From contig DHWM01000077.1 of NCBI GenBank assembly GCA_002413185.1, positions 21,408-28,272 on the forward strand: a DNA stretch of 6,865 bases. Reading direction: 5' to 3'. Below the pieces are notes generated by a model. That model searched no databases, was not told the origin of the DNA, and saw nothing but the letters and a program-made list of their open reading frames with translations. Position 1 is the stretch's first letter. Each line of letters begins with the position of its first letter. Positions 1 to 6,503 of the stretch are shown piece by piece. Both the position numbers and the translations under genes were made by a program. Source of the DNA: Actinobacteria bacterium UBA5182 (GTDB lineage: Bacteria > Actinomycetota > UBA4738).

Positions 1-519
1 GGCGTCGCGCCGGAGCTTACCGGGAAGGTCCGAATGCACGAAGGGGCGCTCCCAATCCTGGAGGCCCACCACGTGGTCGAGCAGATCCACAAGGCGTTGG
101 ACCGCAAGGTCTGGCTCCCCTCGGGCGGGTACATCGTGATCGACCGGACGGAGGCCATGACGGTCATCGACGTCAACACGGGCAAGCACGTCGGAAAGGC
201 GAACCTCGAGGAGACCGTGACCAAGACGAACATCGAAGCGGGCGAGGAGGTGGCCCGGCAGCTCCGTCTTCGGGACATCGGCGGGATGATCGTGATCGAC
301 TTCATCGACATGCTCCTCGAGAAGAACAAGGACCGGGTGGTGCAGACGGTGAAGAACGCCATGGCGCAGGACAAGACCCGATCGCAGGTGTTCGACATCG
401 GGCCGCTCGGGCTGCTCGAGGTGACCCGCAAGCGGGTCTCGGCGGGGCTGCTCGAGTCGTTCTCGGAGACCTGTCCGACGTGCGAGGGGCGTGGAATCAT
501 CCTGACCTACAAGGACTGA
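1..519 (+). CDS. rng: Ribonuclease E/G, C-terminal part (5' end outside window)
   Basis: Endoribonuclease of the RNase E/G family, which cleaves single-stranded A/U-rich RNA in mRNA decay and in rRNA/tRNA maturation. The frame is open from base 1, so the gene starts upstream; 172 residues are visible. They cover the DNase I-like catalytic core (from about residue 22), with LPSGGYIVIDRTEA at 39-52, the metal-binding aspartates in VIDVN (D57) and VIDFIDM (D100), and the Zn-link cysteines CPTC (C158, C161). The spacings D57–D100 (43) and D100–C158 (58) equal those of E. coli RNase E D303–D346–C404, so the active site looks intact. The protein stops 11 residues after the second cysteine, so the small domain and any degradosome scaffold found in E. 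coli RNase E are absent on this side. rplU follows 78 bases later. Whether it is rne or rng cannot be settled without the N-terminus; the symbol is provisional. Confidence 0.95.
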   Translation, partial: GVAPELTGKVRMHEGALPILEAHHVVEQIHKALDRKVWLPSGGYIVIDRTEAMTVIDVNTGKHVGKANLEETVTKTNIEAGEEVARQLRLRDIGGMIVIDFIDMLLEKNKDRVVQTVKNAMAQDKTRSQVFDIGPLGLLEVTRKRVSAGLLESFSETCPTCEGRGIILTYKD

Positions 520-597
520 AGGAGAGGGCGGACGGCCTCGGCCAGAAGGCAGTCCGATACCATGGCTCGTACCGGGAGCGTCTCGAAAGGACCAGCG

Positions 598-1008
598 ATG
601 TACGCGGTGATCAAGGCAGGCGGAAAACAGCAGAAGGTCAAGACCGGCGACATCATCGAGATCGAGTTGGTCAAGGGCCAGGAGCAGGGCGAGTCAGTTA
701 CCTTCTCTCCGATCCTGGTGGTGGACGACGACGGGAAGAGCCACTTCGGAAAGGACCTTGGCAAGGCGGTGGTGAAGGCGAAGCTGGTCGGCGAGGAGAA
801 GGGCGACAAGGTCAAGATATTCAAGTACCGGCCCAAGACCGGCTACGCCAAGCGCCAGGGCCACCGGCAGATGTACACGCTCATCGAGATCGAGGACGTG
901 AGCCTGGGAAAGCGAGCTTCAACGAAGAAGGCCGAACCTCCCTCAGCGCCGGCCGACCTTCCCGCAGAACCGGCCTCCGCCGAAGGGGAAGCGGCCCCCG
1001 AGGCCTGA
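598..1008 (+). CDS. rplU: 50S ribosomal protein L21 (bL21)
   Basis: Component of the large ribosomal subunit that binds 23S rRNA. The 136-residue product begins MYAVIKAGGKQQKV, the classic L21 start, and carries the family signature around residues 71-97 (KVKIFKYRPK…GHRQMYTLIEI). The ATG at 598 is preferred over an in-frame ATG at 562 because GAAAGGA (585-591) sits six bases before it and the 12 extra residues do not look like L21. The conserved fold ends near residue 105. Beyond it is a tail of about 30 residues rich in Ala, Pro and Glu, longer than the usual L21 of about 100-105 residues. It lies between RNase E/G and rpmA, the usual order in actinobacteria. The 26 bases before rpmA include a small stem (AGGGT 1009-1013 with ACCCT 1022-1026) too weak to call a terminator. 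Confidence 0.97.
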   Translation: MYAVIKAGGKQQKVKTGDIIEIELVKGQEQGESVTFSPILVVDDDGKSHFGKDLGKAVVKAKLVGEEKGDKVKIFKYRPKTGYAKRQGHRQMYTLIEIEDVSLGKRASTKKAEPPSAPADLPAEPASAEGEAAPEA

Positions 1009-1034
1009 AGGGTCCTCTGTTACCCTAGGCGTCC

Positions 1035-1286
1035 ATGGCACACAAGAAGGGCGGCGGCTCATCCCGCAACGGACGCGACTCCAACCCGAAGAGGCTTGGA
1101 GTCAAGAGCTTTGCCGGGCAAATCGTCCCGGCTGGCTCCATCCTGGTGCGCCAGCGCGGCACCGCCATCCACCCGGGTGAGGGCGTGGGGAAGGGCGGCG
1201 ACGACACGCTCTTCGCCAAGGCCTCCGGCCAGGTGCGGTTCCACTCTTCGCGTGGTCGCCGGTTCGTCTCGATCGACCAGCAGTAG
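1035..1286 (+). CDS. rpmA: 50S ribosomal protein L27 (bL27)
   Basis: Large-subunit protein whose N-terminus reaches toward the peptidyl-transferase centre. The 83-residue product is full length and begins MAHKKGGGSSRNGRDS, followed by a typical L27 body (PKRLGVKSFAGQIVPAGSI, then RQRG…PGEGVGKGGDDTLF). There is no N-terminal extension of the cleavable kind seen in Firmicutes, so the mature end follows directly after the initiator Met. The ribosome-binding site is weak: AGG at 1027-1029, five bases from the ATG. The gene is probably cotranscribed with rplU. Its stop lies only 18 bases from the stop of the converging minus-strand gene, and no clear hairpin-plus-T terminator separates them. Confidence 0.97.
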   Translation: MAHKKGGGSSRNGRDSNPKRLGVKSFAGQIVPAGSILVRQRGTAIHPGEGVGKGGDDTLFAKASGQVRFHSSRGRRFVSIDQQ

Positions 1287-1304
1287 CCCCAGGCGAGCCA
1301 GTCC

Positions 1305-1700
1305 TCAGCCGGCTACAGCCCGCCGAAGCAGCTGCACCCATTCGGCCACTTCCTCGCGCTTGCGGGCGTTCCCTTCACGGAGCTCCCGGGCGGCCCGCCT
1401 TCTGACCGACTGTTTCTTGAACGGCCGTGGTCCTTCGGGCCGCTCCAGGCTTGGGGGCTTGACGAAGTAGAACCCGACCACGGGAGGACTGCCCGGCCGG
1501 GCCAGACGCAGCTCCACGACGGGGGAGAACCGGAGGCCCCGGACCCGCTTGACCTCGGCGAGCCTGAACTCCGTCTCCGCCACCTTCTTCGAGTCGGGGC
1601 GGAACACCAGCATGGATCCCTCCAGGACGAGCCGCCCCTTCAGCCCGTTTTGGCCCGTCCTGGCATGCACCATCCACACCGTGCTGCCCTGCTCGCCCAT
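1305..1700 (-). CDS. Hypothetical protein with probable PH/GRAM-like fold
   Basis: I do not recognise this 131-residue protein as a named family. Residues 6-80 alternate short hydrophobic beta-type stretches (TVWMVHAR, GRLVLEGSMLVFRP, TEFRLAEVKRV, VVELRLAR, VVGFYFVKPP). This resembles small PH/GRAM-like barrels that begin with W and a turn before a GRLVL strand. Residues 95-128 are highly charged and helical (KKQSVRRRAARELREGNARK, then a helix ending EWVQLLRRAV), like the closing helix of a PH fold. There is no signal peptide or membrane segment. An in-frame TGA lies 12 codons upstream, and no other usual start codon intervenes, so ATG 1700 is the likely start. GGAGGTGAG (about 1719-1727, minus sense) is well matched but about 18 bases from that ATG, which is long. 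The gene lies 33 bases downstream of the frameshifted minus-strand gene and may be cotranscribed with it. Strong third-position GC bias supports real coding; function is unknown. Confidence 0.7.
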   Translation of the reverse strand: MGEQGSTVWMVHARTGQNGLKGRLVLEGSMLVFRPDSKKVAETEFRLAEVKRVRGLRFSPVVELRLARPGSPPVVGFYFVKPPSLERPEGPRPFKKQSVRRRAARELREGNARKREEVAEWVQLLRRAVAG

Positions 1701-1733
1701 GGCCCGACCAGGGTACTCACCTCCGGAGAGGAT

Positions 1734-2934
1734 TCAGTTCCCGGCCTTTACCCCGACCACGAGGTCGCCCAAGCCCACCGTCGTGTCGCCGGCCAGGTCG
1801 TACAGGGCGTTCCGCGCTTCATCGTAGAGCGTCACGTGGTACGAGTCCTGGTTCGGCGGGTTCGGCCCGTTGTCGGTGACCGTGATGGCGAAGAACTGCA
1901 CGCCGGACAACCCACCGATACAGCTGACCGTCCGATTGACCAGGACCTGCTTCGGACCGAGCTGGAAGATCGAGGTTGGGGTGCCATGGTCACACTCGAA
2001 GGGCCTGTGGCCGCAGTGCCCGGCGGGTCGGCTCGGAGGTCCTTGAACCCAACCAGCTCGCCGGTGGGAGGAGTGGCGTTTCCGGTATTGTCCGACACCA
2101 TAGCCATAGGTGGAGGTCGCCCATGCCGGGCTTTCCGTTTCCGCTGAAGTCCGTGTGGGCGTGTCCTTTCACCAAGAGGCGCGGCGGCACGAAGTCATGG
2201 GCGCGACTGGAGTCGAGAAGCGCGAACAGATGTCCGCACAGGGTCGAGAGCACCGCGCAGCCTGCTGGGTCTTCGGCTGACGCGGAGTACGTCAGTGTGC
2301 TGCTTGTGACCTGGTAGAGATGGTTGTCGATGGCACCGGCCTCGGCCACGCCGGACTTCGGCACGTCGATTGTAATGGTGCCGGGAGCGCCCGCTGTGTA
2401 GGAGACTCCCGAGGTCAGCTCGGTCAGCCCCGGGTACGTGAGCGTGACACCTCCGCCACCGCCCTCGGGGGGTCTGGCAGCACGTGTTGGCGGAGTTCTG
2501 GCCCACCCAGAACGTGGGCGCGGCACCTCCCTGGGACTCCATGTAGACCATGAAGTTCGCGCCGCCGTTCGGGTCGGTGGAGGAAGGTACCAGCCACTGG
2601 GTGTGCCACACCAGGTCGGTGTCCGAGTTCCCGGTGGACGGATCCGGGGCAGGCTGGTCAGGTTCTTCACTGTCATGGTGATCCGGTAGTGGTCACTGTC
2701 AGGGATGCTCATGCTCGAGCCGAGGATGTCCAGGTTGTCTTGGCTGGAGCTGCTGATGTTGTCCGCGTCGTACGTGGCGTCGCCGGAGGGGTCGCTCGCC
2801 GAGTTCCTCAAGAGGGGCTCCCCGCTGATGGTGGGGTTGGAATCGAAAATGCCGGGCCCGCCGTTCTGCTGCACCACCACGTGTGGGCGTCCCCCCAGCC
2901 ATAATCCAGGGATGTTCGCGGACGAGGTGACCAT
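1734..2934 (-). pseudogene. Frameshifted gene for a secreted-type beta-rich protein (remnant)
   Basis: Read on the minus strand, protein-like sequence passes through several frames. Segment 1 (about 2900 to 2650) includes FDSNPTISGEPLLRNSASD and DSDHYRITMTVKNLTSL. Segment 2 (about 2650 to 2470) includes DTDLVWHTQWLVPSSTDPNG, FMVYMES and TFWVGQNS. Segment 3 (about 2470 to 2112) returns to the first frame with GVTLTYPGLTELTSG and APGTITIDVPKSG. Segment 4 (about 2110 to 2036) reads VSDNTGNATPPTGELVGFKDL in another frame. Segment 5 (about 2020 to 1734) reads IFQLGPKQVLVNRTV, FFAITVTDNGPNPPNQ and DSYHVTLYDEARN, ending in TGA at 1736-1734. Joined, about 390 residues are free of stops. The composition (Asn, Thr, Ser, Gly, beta strands) is typical of extracellular domains attached to large secreted proteins; the last 60 residues tentatively resemble post-anchor beta domains. 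No signal peptide is visible, and the 5' end runs into the obgE start, so the N-terminus is probably lost. Indels near 2647 and 2470 lie in C/G runs, so sequencing error is an alternative to decay. Confidence 0.65.
2900..2905 (+). promoter_or_regulatory. Candidate -10 element for a leaderless obgE transcript
   Basis: CATAAT matches the TATAAT consensus in five of six positions and stands out in a GC-rich stretch. It ends six bases before the obgE ATG at 2912, placing the predicted transcription start on or next to the A of the start codon. No TTGACA-like -35 is visible 16-18 bases upstream (around 2877-2882), but -10-driven leaderless genes are common in actinobacteria. The only Shine-Dalgarno-like bases (AGGG, 2908-2911) touch the ATG and are too close to work normally. 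The call is inferential. Confidence 0.35.
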
Positions 2935-4168
2935 CCATGTTCAGGCTGGTCAGGGTGGGGCCGGCAGCGCCTCGTTGCGTCGGGAACCGTACAAGCCGAG
3001 GGGCGGTCCCGACGGTGGGACGGGGGGGTCCGGCGGAGACGTGATCCTGCGGGTCGACCCGTCGCTGTTCGATCTGTCCCCGCTCCGCGACCGCCCGCAG
3101 CACCGTGCGACGAACGGCCGGCCGGGAAGCGGAAACAACCGCCACGGCGCGAACGGGGCCGACCTCGTCCTGGCCGTCCCCGACGGGACGGTGGTGTACG
3201 ACGAGCGGGGGTTCGTGGCCGACCTGGTCGGAGAGGGAACCTCGGCGGTAGCGGCGCGCGGGGGCAGGGGAGGCAGAGGGAACGCCGCGCTGGCCTCGGC
3301 CAGGGACAGGGTTCCCAGGGTGGCCGAACAGGGGGAGCCGGGGGAAGAGCGTGACCTTCGACTGGAGCTCCGCCTGGTCGGTGACGTGGCGCTGGTCGGT
3401 CTGCCGAACGCCGGGAAGTCCACCTTGCTGTCTCGCCTGACCGCGGCCCGGCCCAAGATCGCCGCGTATCCCTTCACCACGCTCGAGCCGAACCTCGGGG
3501 TGGCTGGGGACGAGGAGCGGTTCGTCGTGGCCGACGTCCCGGGGCTGGTCGAGGGAGCTCACCGGGGGAAGGGCCTTGGGCTGGGATTCCTCCGGCACAT
3601 CTCGCGGTGCCGGGTCCTGCTGTACGTGGTCGACCTGGCCGAGGGCCGGCCCGCAGAGGATCTCGCCACGGTCCGGGGCGAGGTGGGCGCGTTCGACCCG
3701 ACCCTGGCCGGGCGGCGGTCGCTGGTGGTCGGCACGAAGGCGGATCTGTTGCCGGATCCCGGACCGACTTCCGTCGACGGCGTCGATCTGGTCGTGTCGG
3801 GGGAGACCGGTCAGGGGATCGACGAACTGCGAGGCCGGATCGCGTCCATGGTCGCGGAGGCTCGGGCGGATGCCCCACCGCCGACCCCGTACATCGTGCT
3901 CCGTCCGGGCCGGGATCCCTTCGTCGTCAGCAGAGAGGGCGAACGATTCCGGGTGAGCGGCCAGCGAGTGGAGCGGTGGGTGGCGGAGACGGACCTCGAC
4001 GACCCTCGGCAGGTGACCGATCTGCAGCGGCGGCTGGTGCGGGCCGGAGTGGAACGCCGGCTGGCGGAGGCCGGCCCCCGCCGCGGAGACGAGGTCCTCA
4101 TCGGGAACGCCGCCTTCGAGTTCATCCCGGAGACGGATGGGAGAGGAGGCGACCGTGGGGGCGGCTGA
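2912..4168 (+). CDS. obgE: GTPase ObgE/CgtA
   Basis: Essential ribosome-associated GTPase of late 50S assembly, linked to the stringent response. The 418-residue protein has all three Obg parts. The glycine-rich Obg fold spans about 1-157 (MFADEVTIHVQAGQGGAGSA; GGTGGSGGDV). The G domain spans about 158-315, with P-loop GLPNAGKST at 163-171, YPFTTLEPNLG at 186-196 (G2) and DVPG at 208-211 (G3). The C-terminal OCT domain spans about 325-406 (FVVSREGERF; LQRRLVRAGV; IGNAAFEFIPE). The guanine-recognition motif G4 reads TKAD (275-278) instead of NKxD, and G5 reads SGETG instead of the usual SAxTG. The frame is open upstream of 2912, but the extra residues are unlike Obg, so the ATG at 2912 is the start. 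A minus-strand insertion separates the gene from its usual neighbour rpmA. Its 3' end overlaps nadD by 14 bases. Confidence 0.97.
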   Translation: MFADEVTIHVQAGQGGAGSASLRREPYKPRGGPDGGTGGSGGDVILRVDPSLFDLSPLRDRPQHRATNGRPGSGNNRHGANGADLVLAVPDGTVVYDERGFVADLVGEGTSAVAARGGRGGRGNAALASARDRVPRVAEQGEPGEERDLRLELRLVGDVALVGLPNAGKSTLLSRLTAARPKIAAYPFTTLEPNLGVAGDEERFVVADVPGLVEGAHRGKGLGLGFLRHISRCRVLLYVVDLAEGRPAEDLATVRGEVGAFDPTLAGRRSLVVGTKADLLPDPGPTSVDGVDLVVSGETGQGIDELRGRIASMVAEARADAPPPTPYIVLRPGRDPFVVSREGERFRVSGQRVERWVAETDLDDPRQVTDLQRRLVRAGVERRLAEAGPRRGDEVLIGNAAFEFIPETDGRGGDRGGG

Positions 4169-4772
4169 GCCGAAGCGTCTGGGGGTCATGGGGGGGACGT
4201 TCGATCCTATCCACGCCGGGCACCTGGTCACGGCCGAGGAGGCTCTGTGGCAGTTCCGCCTGGACGAGGTCCTGTTCGTCCCGACCGGCCGCCCGTGGAT
4301 GAAGGAGGGTCGCGACGTCGCCGCCCCAGAGCACCGCTACCTCATGACGGTGATCGCGACGGCCAGCAACCCGCGGTTCTCGGTCTCCCGGATCGAGGTC
4401 GAACGGGAGGGCCCCACCTATACCGTGGAGACGCTTCAGGAACTCCGCCGTACGGCCGAGGAACACATCGAGTTGTTCTTCATCACCGGGGCGGATGCCA
4501 TGCTCGAGATCTTCCAGTGGAAGGACCCCGAAGAGGTCCTGTCCGAGGCGCACTTCATCGCGGCCACCCGGCCGGGCTACGACATCGCCCGGTTCGAAAA
4601 GGAGGCGCCGACCAGCCATCCGAACGTCTCGGTGATGACGATCCCCGCGCTGGCCATCTCCTCGACCGACATCCGCCGGCGGGTTCGCGAAGGTGAGCCC
4701 ATCCGCTACCTGGTCCCCGAAGGGGTCCAGGCCTACATCGAGAAGGCCGGTCTGTACCGGGGGGGAAGATGA
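4155..4772 (+). CDS. nadD: Nicotinate-nucleotide adenylyltransferase NadD
   Basis: Cytoplasmic enzyme that transfers AMP from ATP to nicotinate mononucleotide, giving deamido-NAD in NAD synthesis. The 205-residue product carries the nucleotidyltransferase signature GGTFDPIHAGH (13-23), the substrate-site region FVPTGRPWMK (41-50), TGADAMLEIFQW (111-122) and the C-terminal ISSTDIRRRV motif (168-177), with normal spacing and length. I chose GTG 4155 because AGGAGG (4144-4149) lies five bases before it. An in-frame ATG at 4137 would add six residues (MGEEAT) but has no comparable ribosome-binding site, because AGGAGG would then lie inside the coding region. Either start overlaps the end of obgE (14 or 32 bases), which suggests translational coupling. 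The stop overlaps the next start as ATGA (4769-4772). Confidence 0.95.
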   Translation: MGAAEPKRLGVMGGTFDPIHAGHLVTAEEALWQFRLDEVLFVPTGRPWMKEGRDVAAPEHRYLMTVIATASNPRFSVSRIEVEREGPTYTVETLQELRRTAEEHIELFFITGADAMLEIFQWKDPEEVLSEAHFIAATRPGYDIARFEKEAPTSHPNVSVMTIPALAISSTDIRRRVREGEPIRYLVPEGVQAYIEKAGLYRGGR

Positions 4773-6067
4773 GAGGGGGATCTCCGGAGTCCTCGGGGCC
4801 GGAGCAGCTCAGCCTGCTCGAGCACCCCGGCGGGCCGGGACGCTCCAACCGGACGGCTCGTCGCGACGAGCGCGCCCGCAAGCGAGAGGAACGCCTCGCC
4901 CGGACGGCGCGACGCCAACACCGCCTGGATCGAGCCCGGCGCCGAGTGGAGCGCCCTTCCCGAACTCCCCGCCGCCTCATCCCCACGATCCACCTCCCGA
5001 AGCCCAGGCTCAGCCGCTACGACCTCTACCTGTCGCGCCGGGCCACCGTGATCCTGAGCGCCGTGCTCGTGGTGGGTGTGGGCGTGTGGGGGCTCTTCGC
5101 CTTCCGTCTCGGGCCGACCCGGGTCGGGCCACGGAGCGGTCCGGCCATCGGGACGACGAACGCGACGCTGGCGCTGTCGCTGGTGGACGGCGCGTCCGTG
5201 TATCAGGCGGTGGTCGCGGAGCCGGTGGGCCGGCCGTCGGTCGCCATCGCGTTGCCGTCACAGGTCGAGGTGGACGTGCCGGGGGGAGGACCCGTGGTGG
5301 CGGGTGACGCCGGCGCCAGTGGCCCCCTCCTGGTCGAGGTGACCCAGGCCGCGTTCGGCCGGCGGATGCAGCACTACGTGGTGATGGACACCAGCCGGCT
5401 CTCGGCATTGGTGGACCGGCTCGGCGGGATCCAGGTTCAGGTGGAGGCGGCGTTCTGGTGGAACGGCCGCGTCTACGGTCCGGGGCTGGTTCGCCTGAGC
5501 GGCACCGCCGTGGCGTCGTATCTCGAGGCGGGCTCGCAGGACGACCGCACCGCCCGATGGGAGGACGTGCTGGCCGGGATGCTGGCGGGTCCGGCGCAAG
5601 TCTCGCGGTGGCGGGGCGACCTCGGCCAGACGGACGACGCTGTCGCTGCGGCGGCGGTCCTTGCTGCCGCCCACAACGCCACGGTCCTGGAGGTGCCCAC
5701 CGCACCCGCCGCGGACGGCGGCCTCGGCGTCGACGCCCGGAAGTTCGCGGCGCAGCTCCGGACGAACTTCGGCGCCGCCGGAGGGTCGCTCCTGCGGGTG
5801 ATCGTGTTGAACGGCAACGGGATCCCCGGGATCGGAGCGAAGATCGCGGCGCTCCTTGCCCCCGCCGGCTACCGTGTGGTGGCGTCGCAGAACAACACGA
5901 AGTTCAACGTTCCCGAGACGCAGGTCATCGCGTCGTCTTCGAACCTGCTCCGGCGAACGGCCCAAGTTCAGTCCCTGATCGGAGTGGGAAAGGTGTACGT
6001 TGGTCCCCAGCCGACGGGGATCGCCGATATCACGATCGTGGTGGGAAAGGACTTTCAGCTCGGTTGA
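4769..6067 (+). CDS. LytR C-terminal domain protein with degenerate LCP-like domain
   Basis: A 432-residue single-pass membrane protein of the LytR/CpsA/Psr neighbourhood. LCP enzymes attach glycopolymers to peptidoglycan. Residues 1-90 are a very Arg-rich cytoplasmic region. Residues 92-113 are one membrane segment (ATVILSAVLVVGVGVWGLFA), leaving the rest outside. Residues about 130-275 look LCP-like: YVVMDTSRLSALVDRLGGIQ (203-222) matches the LCP core, and RLSGTAVASYLEA followed by DDRTARWEDVLA matches the later 'L-x-G-x-x-A-x-x-Y' and R-x-x-R region. Residues 342-428 form a LytR_C domain (LRVIVLNGNGIPGIGAKIAA … VYVGPQPTGIADITIVVGKDF). The usual LCP RSDT motif is absent, and the IPRD motif reads LPSQ (162-165), so catalysis by the usual mechanism is doubtful. 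The start overlaps the nadD stop. A nadD–LytR-type–rsfS order is common in actinobacteria. Confidence 0.85.
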   Translation: MRGGSPESSGPEQLSLLEHPGGPGRSNRTARRDERARKREERLARTARRQHRLDRARRRVERPSRTPRRLIPTIHLPKPRLSRYDLYLSRRATVILSAVLVVGVGVWGLFAFRLGPTRVGPRSGPAIGTTNATLALSLVDGASVYQAVVAEPVGRPSVAIALPSQVEVDVPGGGPVVAGDAGASGPLLVEVTQAAFGRRMQHYVVMDTSRLSALVDRLGGIQVQVEAAFWWNGRVYGPGLVRLSGTAVASYLEAGSQDDRTARWEDVLAGMLAGPAQVSRWRGDLGQTDDAVAAAAVLAAAHNATVLEVPTAPAADGGLGVDARKFAAQLRTNFGAAGGSLLRVIVLNGNGIPGIGAKIAALLAPAGYRVVASQNNTKFNVPETQVIASSSNLLRRTAQVQSLIGVGKVYVGPQPTGIADITIVVGKDFQLG

Positions 6068-6071
6068 CGCG

Positions 6072-6134
6072 ATGCGGATGGGGATGACCGCGACGGACGC
6101 GGAAGCGGGGGCCGAACCGCTCGTGGCGTGGTGA
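6072..6134 (+). other. Possible 20-codon leader ORF before rsfS
   Basis: The reading frame ATG 6072 to TGA 6132-6134 encodes MRMGMTATDAEAGAEPLVAW. It begins 4 bases after the preceding stop, and its own stop overlaps the second rsfS GTG. It could deliver ribosomes to a start that lacks a clear Shine-Dalgarno. No ribosome-binding site is evident for it either, and in GC-rich DNA such a short frame may be chance. Confidence 0.2.
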
Positions 6135-6502
6135 CCGAGTCCCTGGACGCCGCCCGGCTGGCGGCCCGGGCCGCATCCTCCAAGCAGGGCGAGGGCATCG
6201 TCGTCCTCGACGTGCGAGAGCTCATCACCATCACCGACTACTTCGTGATCGTCTCTGGTACCTCCGAACGCCAGGTCAAGACCATCGCCGACGCGGTGGT
6301 CAGCGAGCTGAAGGAAGGACACGGAATCCGGCCGGTCAGGCGGGAGGGTGAAGCCGGGGCCAGGTGGGTCCTGCTCGACTTCGTCGACTTCGTGGTGCAT
6401 GTGTTCCAGCAGGAGGAGCGGGACTTCTACCGGCTGGAGAACCTGTGGCGCGACGCTCCGACGGTGGAGTGGGAGCCGGCCGTGGAGGCGTCGTCCGGTT
6501 GA
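6128..6502 (+). CDS. rsfS: Ribosome silencing factor RsfS
   Basis: RsfS (formerly YbeB/Iojap) binds L14 on the 50S subunit and blocks subunit joining, lowering translation when nutrients are scarce. The 124-residue product shows the family core: GIVVLDVRELITITDYFVIV (23-42), SGTSERQVKTIADAV (43-57), and GARWVLLDFVDFVVHVF (77-93) followed by FYRLENLW (100-107). It starts with tandem GTG codons; 6128 gives 124 residues and 6131 gives 123, and no good Shine-Dalgarno favours either. There is no earlier start codon in frame after the stop of the preceding gene. GTG 6131 overlaps the stop of a 20-codon mini-ORF (6072-6134) as GTGA. The neighbours nadD and the LytR-type gene are the usual partners. 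Confidence 0.95.
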   Translation: MVTESLDAARLAARAASSKQGEGIVVLDVRELITITDYFVIVSGTSERQVKTIADAVVSELKEGHGIRPVRREGEAGARWVLLDFVDFVVHVFQQEERDFYRLENLWRDAPTVEWEPAVEASSG

Positions 6503-6503
6503 C

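Noticed and set aside
530..555. Small stem (GGAC/GTCC with inner GGC/GCC) before rplU, a possible L21 leader
   Set aside because: It is short, with loops of poor fit and no known L21-leader consensus I can match; such stems are common at this GC content.
480..1028. 182-codon plus-strand frame overlapping rplU
   Set aside because: It is out of frame with a clear L21, and its composition is only Arg/Gly-rich shadow.
1650..2147. 165-codon plus-strand frame opposite the frameshifted gene
   Set aside because: The minus strand carries the protein-like sequence here; the plus-strand translation shows no domain and no ribosome-binding site.
2699..4231. 510-codon open frame on the minus strand opposite obgE
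   Set aside because: It is antisense to an intact, motif-complete obgE, and its Arg/Pro/Gly-rich low-complexity translation is typical of a shadow frame in GC-rich DNA.
5258..6400. 380-codon open frame on the minus strand opposite the LytR-type gene and rsfS
   Set aside because: It covers two genes with recognisable domains, and its translation is His/Arg/Gly-rich without any domain.
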